The notes under the pieces are model-generated. The model was not told the DNA's origin. It made no database searches and saw only the letters and a list, made by a program, of their open reading frames with translations. Of a stretch of 64,000 bases of DNA, positions 55,088 to 63,966 are shown piece after piece (position 1 is the first letter of the stretch; each line of letters starts with the position of its first letter). Origin of the DNA: Haliscomenobacteraceae bacterium (GTDB lineage: Bacteria > Bacteroidota > Bacteroidia > Chitinophagales > Saprospiraceae); contig CANMVX010000002.1 of assembly GCA_947501115.1 (NCBI GenBank), positions 62,001 to 126,000 on the forward strand. Direction: 5' to 3'. A program made the translations under genes and the position numbers.

Positions 55088-57079
55088 ATGGACAATACCC
55101 CCTTTGCTCATTCTATTTCTATTGTTATTGTAAATTATAATGTTCGGTTTTTTTTAGAACAAGCCTTGCGATCTGTTTTTAAAGCTACCGCTAATCTGTC
55201 CGTTCAAGTCTGGGTGGTAGATAATGCTTCTTCTGATGATTCCATGGAGATGGTAAAACAGAAATTTCCAACGGTTCAAATCATTGAAAATAAAAATAAT
55301 GTGGGTTTCGCCCGGGCAAATAATATGGCCATAAGGCAATCAAATGGCGATTATGTCCTTCTCTTGAACCCAGATACCTTACTGGAGGAATCGTCCCTCA
55401 GTAAATGCTTTCATTTTTTGGAAAATAACCCGAAAGCGGGCGCTTTAGGGGTTAGGATGATTGATGGCACTGGAAATTTTCTCCCCGAATCAAAAAGGGG
55501 TATTCCTACACCCTGGGTGGCATTTTGTAAAACTTTTGGGCTCTCCACGCTTTTCCCTTCGTCTAAACAATTCAATACCTATCATCTGGGATTTCTTTCG
55601 GAGTTTGAAACGGCTGAAGCTCCCGTTCTTTCAGGTGCTTTTATGTTTATCAGAATGGAGGCCTTACAAAAAGCTGGTTTGTTAGATGAAGATTTTTTTA
55701 TGTATGGTGAGGATATTGATCTCTCCGTTAGGATCTTACAGGCTGGATTTAAGAATTATTATTTTCCGGAAACGACCATTATTCATTACAAAGGTGAAAG
55801 TACGAGGAAAGGAACCGTTAACTATGTCAGAATTTTTTACCAGGCTATGATTCTTTTTGCTGAAAAACACTTTGCTGGTAAAAATAGAAGATTATACGTT
55901 TTTTTGCTTCATACGGCCATTTATTTAAGAGCTTTTGGTACACTCATCGGTAGTTTCTTTAAAAAAACAGGCCTTCCTTTGCTGGATGGTCTGTTAACTT
56001 ATCTGGGTTTAGTAATCCTCCAATTTTATTGGGGTTGGTACCGTTTCTCTGACGAAAATTACTACGATGAACGTTTTTTCGTCGTAAATGCTCCTCTTTA
56101 TGTTGTCATTTGGATTACCATGCTGTTTTTTAGTGGCGCGTATGACAAAAAAATAAGTCCAAAATCAATTCTTTCCAGTCTTTTAATAGGAAGCTTGATT
56201 ATTGCAGCTATTTATGGATTCTTTGAACCAGCTTATAGAAATTCCCGTGCTTTGATCCTTTTGGGTACTTTATGGAGCGCTGTATCTATTGTAGGCAGCA
56301 GATATTTGTTGTTTTCCCATTTTCGACGGGACTTTTTCAAACAGGGTAAAAAGCGCTTTTTAATGGTAGGCTCTTTAAATGAAGGTCTGCGCACCCAAAA
56401 ATTATTAGATGCTATTGGTTTTAATGCTTACGCTTTAGGTATCGTTTCTCCCTTTGAACTAAAAGCTGCCTCGTCTCAGTTTCTTGGTAATATAAATGAC
56501 TTAGACGATATCTGCCGTATTAATCAAATCGATGATATTATTTTCTGCTCTAAAGATGTAACCTCTACTCAAATCATGTATTGGATGAGTAAAATGGGCG
56601 GAAAGTACCAATTTCGTATCATGCAGGAGTCTAACGCCAGTATTATTAGTTCTTATTCTAAAAATGATCCGGGAGAATTATTTACTTACCGCATTCATTT
56701 AAATCTTGCCGATCCCCGTTTTCTAAAGCAAAAAAGATTATTCGACATCATTGTTTGTCTTGTTTATTTAATGTTGATTCCTTTTTTTATACTAATTCAA
56801 CGAAAAAGTATCCCAAGAAGAATGGGACAATGGTTAGCCGTCTTAAAAGGAAAATTAACCTGGATTGGATATGGAAAAGGAACATCGCAAGACGAAACGC
56901 AGAATCTACCAGCAATTCCTGATGGCGTTCTAACACTATCTGACATATCGTATGCTATAAATAAGGAAAACCCTTCGAATGAAAAGGTACTGGGGGGAAA
57001 TATTATTTACGCCCGACATTATACCTTGAATGCGGACGTAAATAAGTTATTTCAATATGTTTTTAGCCGTTTTAAATAA
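55088..57079 (+). CDS. GT2 glycosyltransferase fused to degenerate sugar-transferase-like region
   Basis: 663 residues. Residues 10-240 are a GT-A family 2 transferase: SIVIVNYNVRFFLEQAL, VVDNASSDDS, NVGFARANN, the DxD-like LLNPDTL, and the acceptor segment LDEDFFMYGEDIDLSVRI. Several membrane segments follow (~265-400). Residues ~425-520 look like the CoA-binding/Rossmann region of polyprenyl-phosphate glycosylphosphotransferases (RFLMVGSLNEGLRTQKLLDAIG). The end (FLKQKRLFDIIVCLVYLMLIPFFILI...AVLKGKLTWIGYGKG) resembles a bacterial sugar transferase with its catalytic core missing. Likely role: assembly of a surface polysaccharide; the C-terminal part probably no longer catalyses. Confidence 0.83.
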   Translation: MDNTPFAHSISIVIVNYNVRFFLEQALRSVFKATANLSVQVWVVDNASSDDSMEMVKQKFPTVQIIENKNNVGFARANNMAIRQSNGDYVLLLNPDTLLEESSLSKCFHFLENNPKAGALGVRMIDGTGNFLPESKRGIPTPWVAFCKTFGLSTLFPSSKQFNTYHLGFLSEFETAEAPVLSGAFMFIRMEALQKAGLLDEDFFMYGEDIDLSVRILQAGFKNYYFPETTIIHYKGESTRKGTVNYVRIFYQAMILFAEKHFAGKNRRLYVFLLHTAIYLRAFGTLIGSFFKKTGLPLLDGLLTYLGLVILQFYWGWYRFSDENYYDERFFVVNAPLYVVIWITMLFFSGAYDKKISPKSILSSLLIGSLIIAAIYGFFEPAYRNSRALILLGTLWSAVSIVGSRYLLFSHFRRDFFKQGKKRFLMVGSLNEGLRTQKLLDAIGFNAYALGIVSPFELKAASSQFLGNINDLDDICRINQIDDIIFCSKDVTSTQIMYWMSKMGGKYQFRIMQESNASIISSYSKNDPGELFTYRIHLNLADPRFLKQKRLFDIIVCLVYLMLIPFFILIQRKSIPRRMGQWLAVLKGKLTWIGYGKGTSQDETQNLPAIPDGVLTLSDISYAINKENPSNEKVLGGNIIYARHYTLNADVNKLFQYVFSRFK

Positions 57080-57100
57080 ATACGGCGAATAGAAATGGAA

Positions 57101-57364
57101 TTATTGAGAAAGAAGTTGTTCTCCTCCAGCAGCTGCTCCACCGCCCGCAAGTACCGCGGCAACAATGCAAAGAACAAAAACCAAAGCAGCTAAAACAATG
57201 GTCGCCTTTTCAATAAAATCAGCAGATTTAGCAGCGCCAAATAGTTGATTTGCCTGTGCACCACCGAAAGTAGCATCAACGCCGCCACCCTTTGGATTCT
57301 GGATTAATATAACAACCATTAACAAAAGGCTGACAAATGCAATAAGAACAGTTATAAAGGTCAT
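57101..57364 (-). CDS. secG: Preprotein translocase subunit SecG
   Basis: 87 residues with two membrane helices (3-22 and ~50-72) around the SecG loop LIQNPKGGGVDATFGGAQANQLFGA. It assists SecYE in protein export. The C-terminal Gly/Ala-rich tail is usual for the phylum. It starts 2 bases after the stop of the TPR-like gene and is the third gene of the rdgB operon. Confidence 0.95.
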   Translation of the reverse strand: MTFITVLIAFVSLLLMVVILIQNPKGGGVDATFGGAQANQLFGAAKSADFIEKATIVLAALVFVLCIVAAVLAGGGAAAGGEQLLSQ

Positions 57365-57365
57365 G

Positions 57366-58028
57366 CTAAATATTTTTTAAGTTTTCTATTTCAACTGCAA
57401 ATAACGCACTTTTTTTAGGAAATATCAAAATTAATCGCTCATAAACTTCAATGGCTTTGTCAATTTGATTTTGTTGTACTAAAATTTTGGCATACGTCTC
57501 GCTTACTGGCATTGAATTTTCCTGAATACTGCGCTCCGCTTGTACCGAAGCTTCTTGTTCGGAATGTCTAAAATGATTTATGGATACGGGAAGATGTTCA
57601 GGGAGACTTTTTTTATTTACAGGTATGTTTTTATTAGCAAAGGGTGTCCCGACGGATTCATTCCATGACGAAAATAAATCTTTCGATGCAGGAAGTAACA
57701 CTTCTTCCTCTTGTTGTTGTAACTGAGAATAGGGTGGTAGCGGCGGTGTTTTTACAGGAATAGCAGGATCCGTTTTTTTGTTTTCCGAAAAGGACTGCAA
57801 CAAGTCAAATTTTTTGGATAAATGTTTTCGGTCTATACTATACAGGGCAGCTGTTTGTAAATTTTTTTCATTTTCAAAATGATTTTCAAGCTGGCTTTTT
57901 TCCCATAGCATTTGCCTTATATTGGCGGCGTAGGGAAAATCATGCGTAAGCGTCTTTAGTTCCTGATAGGAAACCATTCTTAATCGAAGGGGATTTTCAA
58001 TACACGCGATGAATAAATCGATATTCAT
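57366..58028 (-). CDS. Conserved hypothetical protein with C-terminal TPR-like helices
   Basis: 220 residues from the ATG at 58028 (MNIDLFIACIENPLRLRMVSYQELKTLTHDFPYAANIRQMLWEKSQLENH); the frame opens at 58055. A helical N-terminal region is followed by a low-complexity Pro/Ser linker (~90-165) and a C-terminal pair of helices (SETYAKILVQQNQIDKAIEVYERLILIFPKKSALFAVEIENL) that reads as one TPR unit. No signal peptide. Its constant place between rdgB and secG in this phylum (from memory) suggests a housekeeping role, unknown. Confidence 0.7.
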   Translation of the reverse strand: MNIDLFIACIENPLRLRMVSYQELKTLTHDFPYAANIRQMLWEKSQLENHFENEKNLQTAALYSIDRKHLSKKFDLLQSFSENKKTDPAIPVKTPPLPPYSQLQQQEEEVLLPASKDLFSSWNESVGTPFANKNIPVNKKSLPEHLPVSINHFRHSEQEASVQAERSIQENSMPVSETYAKILVQQNQIDKAIEVYERLILIFPKKSALFAVEIENLKNI

Positions 58029-58064
58029 TATCAGTTCGTTTTCAGTAATATGCAAAATTATGCA

Positions 58065-58652
58065 TTAATTTTCAAATGAATCGGATAAATATTTTACCAG
58101 GGAAGAAAGGGCTTGTTTTCTATGGCTGATTTTATTTTTTTGACTTTCTTCCATTTCACCTAATGTCCATTGGGAACCAATGGGCTTAAATATAGCGTCA
58201 TATCCGAATCCGCTGTTTCCAAGAGGTTCAAGACTGATTTCGCCCTCCAGAGTCCCCTCAAAATAGGTTACTTTTCCGTTTTCATATAATGCAATAACCG
58301 TTCGAAAGCGTGCACGCCTGTCTGTTATTCCCTCAAGTAATTGCAGTAACTTTTTTTTATTCGCTTCATCGTCTCTCTCCGGTCCGGCAAATCGGGCTGA
58401 AAAAACCCCGGGTTTCAGGTCAAGGGCATAAACCTCAAGCCCCGTGTCTTCTGCAAAACAATTCAAATTGAATTTTTCTGCAACAAACGAGGCTTTTTGG
58501 CAGGCGTTTTCGTGAAGTGTAAAAAAATCTTCGGGAAGTTCCTCCTCATTGTCTAACGCGGGCGGCGATGAAACATCATAAGTATCACGTAAGATCTCAA
58601 TGGCTTCTTTTAGTTTATTTTTATTCTGGGTAGCAAATAATAATTTTTTCAA
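58065..58652 (-). CDS. rdgB: XTP/dITP diphosphatase (Ham1/RdgB)
   Basis: 195 residues. MKKLLFATQNKNKLKEA at the start, the acidic motif FAEDTGLEVYALDLKPGVFSARFAG, and FGYDAIFKPIGSQWTLGEMEESQKNKISHRKQAL are the full set of Ham1 signatures. It removes deaminated purine nucleotides (ITP, XTP) from the precursor pool. First gene of the minus-strand operon rdgB, TPR protein, secG. Confidence 0.95.
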   Translation of the reverse strand: MKKLLFATQNKNKLKEAIEILRDTYDVSSPPALDNEEELPEDFFTLHENACQKASFVAEKFNLNCFAEDTGLEVYALDLKPGVFSARFAGPERDDEANKKKLLQLLEGITDRRARFRTVIALYENGKVTYFEGTLEGEISLEPLGNSGFGYDAIFKPIGSQWTLGEMEESQKNKISHRKQALSSLVKYLSDSFEN

Positions 58653-58674
58653 TGGCTATGTTTTTAAACAATGA

Positions 58675-59151
58675 CTAATCTTGTTTTAAAATATTTAAAG
58701 CTGTCCACAATGCTGCCGCTTTGGGTCTGGTCGTTTGGTTTCTTTCTGCAAAAATATCCCCTAAGGGGTCAGCCCAAAGCCATTTATAACCCAAAAATGG
58801 AAAAACGGTGTAGGGTGGTATTTGAATATTCAAACTCAACAAATGAGGCTGGATACCAAATAGTAAAATCTTTCTCGTTGACGTATGTTGTAAAAAATGA
58901 CTTAAATTGATTTCAGTACCCGGAGGTAAATTCAGGTAATGCGTATCCTCGTCTATTTGCACACCCAAGGCCGTTAAAATCTTTTGCAAATAAGGTGTTA
59001 GCTCCTTTTCATCCTCTTCAGGACAAGAGAAAATAATGAAAAATTGTTTTTTGTTTAAACCTCTAACTATTTTGTCAATTAATTCATTGTCAGGAAATTG
59101 ATACACATCAAAATCAAAAAACTGGGTAGGAATGGCGTTTTTAGGGAACAT
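58675..59151 (-). CDS. Conserved hypothetical protein
   Basis: 158 residues from the ATG at 59151 (MFPKNAIPTQFFDFDVYQF); the frame extends to 59256 but that part overlaps the ilvE start and reads like non-coding. It has a compact alpha/beta look: KQFFIIFSCPEEDEKELTPYLQKILTALGV, then KILLFGIQPHLLSLNIQIPPYTVFPFLGYKWLWADPLGDIFAERNQTTRPKAAALWTALNILK. The general plan (nucleotide-like strand order, short C-terminal helix) recalls small DNA-polymerase accessory proteins such as HolD, but no diagnostic motif is present, so I leave it unnamed. Confidence 0.7.
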   Translation of the reverse strand: MFPKNAIPTQFFDFDVYQFPDNELIDKIVRGLNKKQFFIIFSCPEEDEKELTPYLQKILTALGVQIDEDTHYLNLPPGTEINLSHFLQHTSTRKILLFGIQPHLLSLNIQIPPYTVFPFLGYKWLWADPLGDIFAERNQTTRPKAAALWTALNILKQD

Positions 59152-59203
59152 CTTATTTCTGTTATAAACAAAATTGCGTAATTTAGCAAAAAAAAACAAC
59201 AAC

Positions 59204-60271
59204 ATGTCAACTGCCATAAAGGTACAACGAATTGATACTACCAAAATACATAACATTGATTTTTCTAACTTAACTTTCGGTGCTAGTTTTTCAGATCATG
59301 TTTTTATAGCTGATTATAAAAATGGAGAATGGAAGAACTTTAGAATTGAGCCATTTGGGCCTCTTTCCCTTTCTCCTTCCGCAATGGCTCTTCATTACGG
59401 ACAAGCTATTTTCGAGGGTATGAAAGCAACGAAAGCGCTTGACGGAAAACCCTACTTGTTCAGACCTGAACAACATGCGAAAAGATTAAACAGGTCGGCG
59501 GAGAGATTATGTATGCCTTCCTTACCTGAACAGGTTTTTATCGATGGTCTGCATGCCTTAATTTCTTTAGACCAGGACTGGATTCCTACTATTCAAGGGA
59601 GTTCTCTTTATATCAGACCATTCATGTTTGCCACTGATCCCTTTTTAGGGGTAAGACCTGCAAATGAATATACATTCATGATTATTACCTGTCCCGTTGG
59701 ACCTTATTATGCTCATCCGGTTAAATTGCTGGCCGAAACAACTTATGTTCGCGCAGTAAAGGGGGGTACAGGAGAGGCGAAGGCAGCGGGAAACTATGCA
59801 GGCAGCCTTTTACCAACTAAATTAGCCCAGGAAAAGGGTTATGATCAGGTTATGTGGTTAGATGGTGTTCATTTCGAAGAAATTCAGGAGGTCGGTACCA
59901 TGAATTTAATGTTCGTTATTGATGGCAAAGTGATTACGCCTAAAACAGATGGTGCTATTTTAAAGGGAATAACCAGAGATACTATTTTACACATTTTGAC
60001 TTATATGAATATCCCTTTCGAAGAGCGGGTGATTACTATATCTGAAGTGTTAGCGGCCAATAAAAATGGATCGCTAAAAGAAATATTTGGTGTCGGTACT
60101 GCCGCTTTAGTGGTACCTGTTAAAGAATTGACCTACAAAGATGAAACCATTCTCGTCGAAGCGCCGACGGCTTCCTCTATTGGGTCTATATTGAAAAAAG
60201 AAATCGAAGATCTTAGAGCTGGTACCGTAGCTGATACAAACGGTTGGCTGGTACCTGTCGTTGGTATATAA
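59204..60271 (+). CDS. ilvE: Branched-chain-amino-acid aminotransferase
   Basis: 355 residues from the ATG at 59204 (MSTAIKVQRIDTTKIHNIDF); an ATG at 59174 would overlap the divergent gene's promoter. PLP-dependent fold type IV: the cofactor lysine lies in GGTGEAKAAGNYAGSLLPT and the EIQEVGTMNLMFV segment is the substrate side. ALHYGQAIFEGMKATK near the N-terminus and GVGTAALVVPV near the end are also typical. It makes or degrades Leu, Ile and Val, feeding 2-oxoacids to the E1 enzyme encoded at 49976-52375. Confidence 0.95.
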   Translation: MSTAIKVQRIDTTKIHNIDFSNLTFGASFSDHVFIADYKNGEWKNFRIEPFGPLSLSPSAMALHYGQAIFEGMKATKALDGKPYLFRPEQHAKRLNRSAERLCMPSLPEQVFIDGLHALISLDQDWIPTIQGSSLYIRPFMFATDPFLGVRPANEYTFMIITCPVGPYYAHPVKLLAETTYVRAVKGGTGEAKAAGNYAGSLLPTKLAQEKGYDQVMWLDGVHFEEIQEVGTMNLMFVIDGKVITPKTDGAILKGITRDTILHILTYMNIPFEERVITISEVLAANKNGSLKEIFGVGTAALVVPVKELTYKDETILVEAPTASSIGSILKKEIEDLRAGTVADTNGWLVPVVGI

Positions 60272-60357
60272 GTTGTTTAATTTATGACCCTACGGCGGAG
60301 TGTTACGAAGATGGCGGGGCTATGCCCCTGACTAAACTTGTCGAAGTGCTAAAGGAT

Positions 60358-60441
60358 GCCGCCAGGGGCTAAAGGGGATATGTGGATATTTGTGCCGCCA
60401 GGGGCTAAAGAGGATATGTGGATATTTGTGCCGCCGGGGGC
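60358..60441. repeat. 36-bp tandem repeat, 2.3 copies
   Basis: Units at 60358-60393 and 60394-60429 begin GCCGCCAGGGGCTAAAG and end GATATGTGGATATTTGT; a third partial unit GCCGCCGGGGGC follows. The GCCGCCAGGGGC part is the reverse complement of the GCCCCTGGCGGC block in the copies at 23898 and 60558. Confidence 0.88.
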
Positions 60442-60557
60442 ATGATGGTTATAGACGTGTGACCCCAGAGGGGTCATGGACAGTGACCTGTACTATAAAA
60501 AGTTTACAGATTTAACAATTTTTTAAAAATAGTCCTGATACAAATTTACACTTTACA

Positions 60558-60622
60558 CTTTTCATGCCTGACCCCTTTGGGGTCACATGTCTCTTGTGAT
60601 AATTAGGCCCCTGGCGGCACAA
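60558..60622. repeat. Second dispersed repeat family, copy 2
   Basis: TTTCATGCCTGACCCCTTTG-GGGTCACA, spacer, TTAGGCCCCTGGCGGCACAA. Together with the inverted blocks at 60394-60475 (GCCGCC..., TGACCCCAGAGGGGTCA) it can fold into a large stem-loop. Confidence 0.8.
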
Positions 60623-60649
60623 TTTTACCCATACAATCAATCATAAAAA

Positions 60650-60679
60650 AAAGAGGCTATCTTTTAAGACAGCCTCTTT
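60650..60679. terminator. Terminator after the aldo/keto reductase gene
   Basis: AAAGAGGCT and AGCCTCTTT flank a short inner stem (GTCTT/AAGAT-like). On the minus strand it follows the stop at 60683 and is followed by a T-run (TTTTTTT). Confidence 0.85.
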
Positions 60680-60682
60680 GAT

Positions 60683-61666
60683 TTAGTATTTTGTCTCCTT
60701 TGGTTTGTTTTGAAGTATTTTCTCTATGGAATGATTGACTTCTGCCGTCATTTTGGGTAATAAATCAATAGAAGATAGCGTTTCTTTTAGTTGAACTACT
60801 TTTGAAGCGCCTAAAATAGCAGTGCTCACATTTTTATTCTGGATACACCAGGCTACGGCTAATTTAGCTAAAGAGGTATTTAACTCAAGGGCTATATTAT
60901 TCAATCCGCGTATTTTATCTAGTTTTTCTTGCGTCAAACTCCTGGTTTTTAGCCATTCTTCCCCTGGTAAATCCATGCGCGTACCTGTTGGGATTTCCTT
61001 TAAGTACTTGTCAGTCAGTGTACCAGAGGCAAGAGGCGACCAAATAGTAGTACCTAGTCCAACGGTGGAATAAATAAGTTTATACTCTTCTTCCACTCTG
61101 TCGCGGTGAAACATATTGTAGTGAGGTTGTTCCATGGTGGGCCCAATCAAACGGTATTCTTTTGCTACCATGTGAGCAGCCATTAACTCTTGAGCTGACC
61201 ACTGAGAAGTTCCCCAATAAAGTATTTTTCCCTGCTGAATGAGCTGATTCATGCTCCACACAATCTCCTCCATGGGTGTATTTTTGTCCGGTCTGTGACA
61301 AAAGTAAAGATCAAGATAATCAAGTTGTAATCTTTTCAATGCAGCATGACAAGCTTCAAAAATATGCTTTCGGCTCAATCCTGTTTGATTGGGACCTTTT
61401 GGACCGCAACCAAAAAACACCTTACTTGAGACAATATAGGATGTTCGGTCCCAAGCCATTTTTTTGAGAATATTTCCCATCACTATTTCCGATTTCCCTT
61501 CAGCATACCCCTCCGCATTATCAAAAAAATTGACCCCTTGATCGTAGGCTTCAATCATAAGTTCTTCGGCAAGTTCATCTGAAATTTGATTGCCGAAAGT
61601 GAGCCAAGAACCGAAGGATAACAAGCTAACTTGTAAGCCTGAACGGCCTAATCTTCTATATTCCAT
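60683..61666 (-). CDS. Aldo/keto reductase (Kv-beta / YghZ-like)
   Basis: 327 residues from the ATG at 61666 (MEYRRLGRSGLQVSLLSFGSW); the frame opens at 61693. The catalytic tetrad is visible: Asp and Tyr in NFFDNAEGYAEG, Lys in YIVSSKVFFG, His in LDLYFCHRPD. The NADPH site is near ILGASKVVQLKETL. Such enzymes reduce aldehydes, often methylglyoxal-type. It is the last gene of a minus-strand run parA, parB, DUF5683, AKR; the start is 2 bases before the DUF5683 stop codon region. Confidence 0.92.
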   Translation of the reverse strand: MEYRRLGRSGLQVSLLSFGSWLTFGNQISDELAEELMIEAYDQGVNFFDNAEGYAEGKSEIVMGNILKKMAWDRTSYIVSSKVFFGCGPKGPNQTGLSRKHIFEACHAALKRLQLDYLDLYFCHRPDKNTPMEEIVWSMNQLIQQGKILYWGTSQWSAQELMAAHMVAKEYRLIGPTMEQPHYNMFHRDRVEEEYKLIYSTVGLGTTIWSPLASGTLTDKYLKEIPTGTRMDLPGEEWLKTRSLTQEKLDKIRGLNNIALELNTSLAKLAVAWCIQNKNVSTAILGASKVVQLKETLSSIDLLPKMTAEVNHSIEKILQNKPKETKY

Positions 61667-61667
61667 G

Positions 61668-62273
61668 TTATTTATTTTGAAAAGTATATACAAATTGAAG
61701 TCCGGGCATTTTTACCTTTATACTCAAATCATCACTTATGTCAAAATTCTGTAAGTGAGCGTCCACAAATGCCTCTATGGCAACGATACCATAAACAATA
61801 ACTACCCCAATATAGCTTGTTTGGGTATTTTTATCATATTTATTTCTCAAATTTCTAAGAGCTTCAGCGCTGTTTATTTTACCAGTAAACTCATGCGGTT
61901 TTTTGGCTAATTCTAATTCTAAGGCCGTTTTGAATCTTTTATAACGGGATTGGTTGAATTGCAGATAGGCGAAAGAGCCACCAATAGCGGCATAAACAAA
62001 AGGCGTTTTCCACCAATTTCCATTATAAATTTGACCAGATCCTGGAAGAATAAGAGAATAAAGAGCTGATTTTTTAGGGTTTGGTGGTAATTTTATTTTT
62101 ATGCTATCAAGTGACGAGCTATCAATAACGATGGGTTTATTTACAGTAAGGGGTGTAACAAGCAAGGTATCTTGAGCATATAAAAAGCCAAAAGGGGTGA
62201 AAAAAATGAAAAACAGGATAAAAAACTGTTTAATCTTCAATTTTTTCCAAAAGATTATTGAGATCATTGACAT
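61668..62273 (-). CDS. DUF5683 membrane protein
   Basis: 201 residues. Signal-like segment (IKQFFILFFIFFTPFGFLYAQ), then KSALYSLILPGSGQIYNGNWWKTPFVYAAIGGSFAYLQFNQSRYKRFK, the typical DUF5683 core with one or two membrane segments, and a C-terminal VVIVYGIVAIEAFVDAHLQNFDISDDLS. Function unknown. It starts inside the parB 3' end (44-base overlap; MSMIS or the Met two codons on), so translation is coupled. Its place right after parAB is a regular arrangement in the phylum, to my recollection. Confidence 0.82.
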   Translation of the reverse strand: MSMISIIFWKKLKIKQFFILFFIFFTPFGFLYAQDTLLVTPLTVNKPIVIDSSSLDSIKIKLPPNPKKSALYSLILPGSGQIYNGNWWKTPFVYAAIGGSFAYLQFNQSRYKRFKTALELELAKKPHEFTGKINSAEALRNLRNKYDKNTQTSYIGVVIVYGIVAIEAFVDAHLQNFDISDDLSIKVKMPGLQFVYTFQNK

Positions 62274-63129
62274 TTTGAAAAGGTATAATTATTTGCCCTT
62301 TGCCATCCTCTCTAAGTTTGAGTTGAAGTTTACCATTTCCAAAAAACGCCCGAAATTGCTTTTGAATAAAATCGTAATCGTTAGGTAATGGCAGCTCAAT
62401 TTTTTTAGGTTCAGCGTGTTGAAACTGCTGAATTAGTTTTTCAAGAGCCCTCACGGATAGGTCGTCTGAAATAGTTTGTCGAAATAAGGTGGACTGCCAG
62501 GCAAAATCTTCAACACCAGCTAGGGCTTTTGCATGCCCCATGGTCAGTTTTTTATCCTTGATGGCCTGTTGAATTTCAGGAGAAAGACGCAGTAATCTCA
62601 AATAATTTGTGATGGTACTCCTACTTTTTGTTTTACCCGTTCTTTCCGCTAATTGTTCATCCGTTAAGCTACATTCTTCCTTTAAGCGTTGGAAGGAAAT
62701 AGCCACTTCAATCGCATTTAAATCCTCGCGTTGTATGTTTTCAATCAGCGCCATTTCAAGTAAAGCCTGATCGTTCGCTATTCTGATATAAGCGGGGACC
62801 TCTGTAATTCCTGCCAATTTAGAAGCTCTAAGTCTTCTTTCTCCTGAAATTAACTGGTAGGCATTGGTAGTTAACATTCTTACGGTAACGGGTTGAATCA
62901 ATCCATGGATTCTTATGGAATCAGCTAATTCTTCTAAGGCCGCCGGATCAAAATCATGTCTTGGTTGAAATGGGTTAACCTCAATCTGATCCAACGGAAT
63001 CATTGCTATAGAGTGTGCTAACTCTTTGACGACAGAAACGGAATCTTTCTGTACTTCATTATCGATATTAGTTAGTAAAGCACGAATACCTAAGCCTAAT
63101 TCCTGCTTATGAAATAATTTTTTTGCCAT
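62230..63129 (-). CDS. parB: Chromosome-partitioning protein ParB
   Basis: 299 residues. The ParB/Spo0J N-terminal box is clear: MIPLDQIEVNPFQPRHDFDPAALEELADSIRIHGLIQPVTVR, then QLISGERRLRASKLAGITEVPAYI (CTP-binding GERR motif) and ALIENIQREDLNAIE. The helix-turn-helix follows (LTDEQLAERTGKTKSRSTITNYLRLL). The C-terminal dimerisation part is short. It binds parS sites, slides as a CTP-dependent clamp and works with ParA. I did not find a clear parS palindrome in the window. Confidence 0.95.
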   Translation of the reverse strand: MAKKLFHKQELGLGIRALLTNIDNEVQKDSVSVVKELAHSIAMIPLDQIEVNPFQPRHDFDPAALEELADSIRIHGLIQPVTVRMLTTNAYQLISGERRLRASKLAGITEVPAYIRIANDQALLEMALIENIQREDLNAIEVAISFQRLKEECSLTDEQLAERTGKTKSRSTITNYLRLLRLSPEIQQAIKDKKLTMGHAKALAGVEDFAWQSTLFRQTISDDLSVRALEKLIQQFQHAEPKKIELPLPNDYDFIQKQFRAFFGNGKLQLKLREDGKGQIIIPFQNVNDLNNLLEKIED

Positions 63130-63171
63130 GCTTTTTTCTGTTGCCTGTTTATTTATCCCTTAAAACCTAAA

Positions 63172-63966
63172 TCAAACCGGGACAGTCTGTGCGATTTGTG
63201 AATCTTTATTTCTAGTGAGAAATTCTTGTGCCAGATTCAGATAATTTATGGCTCCCTTACAAGTTGCATCCATCAAAATTACAGGGGTATGCATGTTTGG
63301 TGCTTCACCAATTTTAGCGTTCCTATGAATAATAGTTTGATAAACCTGTTGTGGGAAAATATCCCTTACCTCCGAAATGACAACATTTGCCAATCGTAAA
63401 CGGGCATCATACATGGTGAGTACTATACCCTCAATAGATAGTTTGGGATTTAAATTTTTCTTAACTAATTGTATGGTTTCCTGTAATTTAGCTAATCCCT
63501 CAAGGGCGAAAAATTCACATTGCACCGGAATCAACACGGTATCTGCAGCACATAAAGCATTTACCGTTACAATACCTAAGGATGGTAAACAATCTATAAT
63601 GATATAATCATAATCGGGCCGAAGTTTTTCAACTACGGCCTGCATATAATATTCCCTGTTTGGTTGATTCACCAATTCTATTTCAGCGCCTACTAAACTA
63701 ATGGAAGAGGGGAGAATATGCAGATTAGGGGTATCCGTTTCAAAGATAGTTTCATAAGGATCTACACCATTAAGCAAGCAATCATAGATACTTAATGTTA
63801 CATCTGATGACAGTACGCCAACACCACTCGAAGAATTGGCCTGAGGGTCTGCGTCTATCAGCAGTACTTTTTTGTCTAAAATTGCTAAACTAGCAGCCAG
63901 ATTTATGGCAGTTGTTGTTTTACCAACACCACCTTTTTGGTTAGCAATCGCCACTATTTTTCCCAT
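63172..63966 (-). CDS. parA: Chromosome-partitioning ATPase ParA
   Basis: 264 residues. Deviant Walker A KGGVGKTTTAINLAASLA at 11-28, Walker A' VLLIDADPQANSSSGVG, Walker B DYIIIDCLPSLGIVTVNAL, and LEGLAKLQETIQLV. No N-terminal DNA-binding domain, so it is the chromosomal Soj type. ParB starts 42 bases downstream. The start is 34 bases from the window edge, so its promoter is mostly outside. Confidence 0.96.
   Translation of the reverse strand: MGKIVAIANQKGGVGKTTTAINLAASLAILDKKVLLIDADPQANSSSGVGVLSSDVTLSIYDCLLNGVDPYETIFETDTPNLHILPSSISLVGAEIELVNQPNREYYMQAVVEKLRPDYDYIIIDCLPSLGIVTVNALCAADTVLIPVQCEFFALEGLAKLQETIQLVKKNLNPKLSIEGIVLTMYDARLRLANVVISEVRDIFPQQVYQTIIHRNAKIGEAPNMHTPVILMDATCKGAINYLNLAQEFLTRNKDSQIAQTVPV

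Larger units (their letters stand above)
60272..60682. other. Repeat-rich intergenic region
   Basis: 411 bases without a gene. It contains inverted relatives of the second dispersed repeat (60358-60480), a 36-bp tandem repeat, a direct copy of that family (60558-60622) and the terminator of the aldo/keto reductase gene. Confidence 0.75.

Noticed and set aside
60358-60441. Riboswitch or attenuator after ilvE
   Set aside because: The structure belongs to the dispersed repeat family, lies downstream of the gene, and has no aptamer-like core that I recognise.
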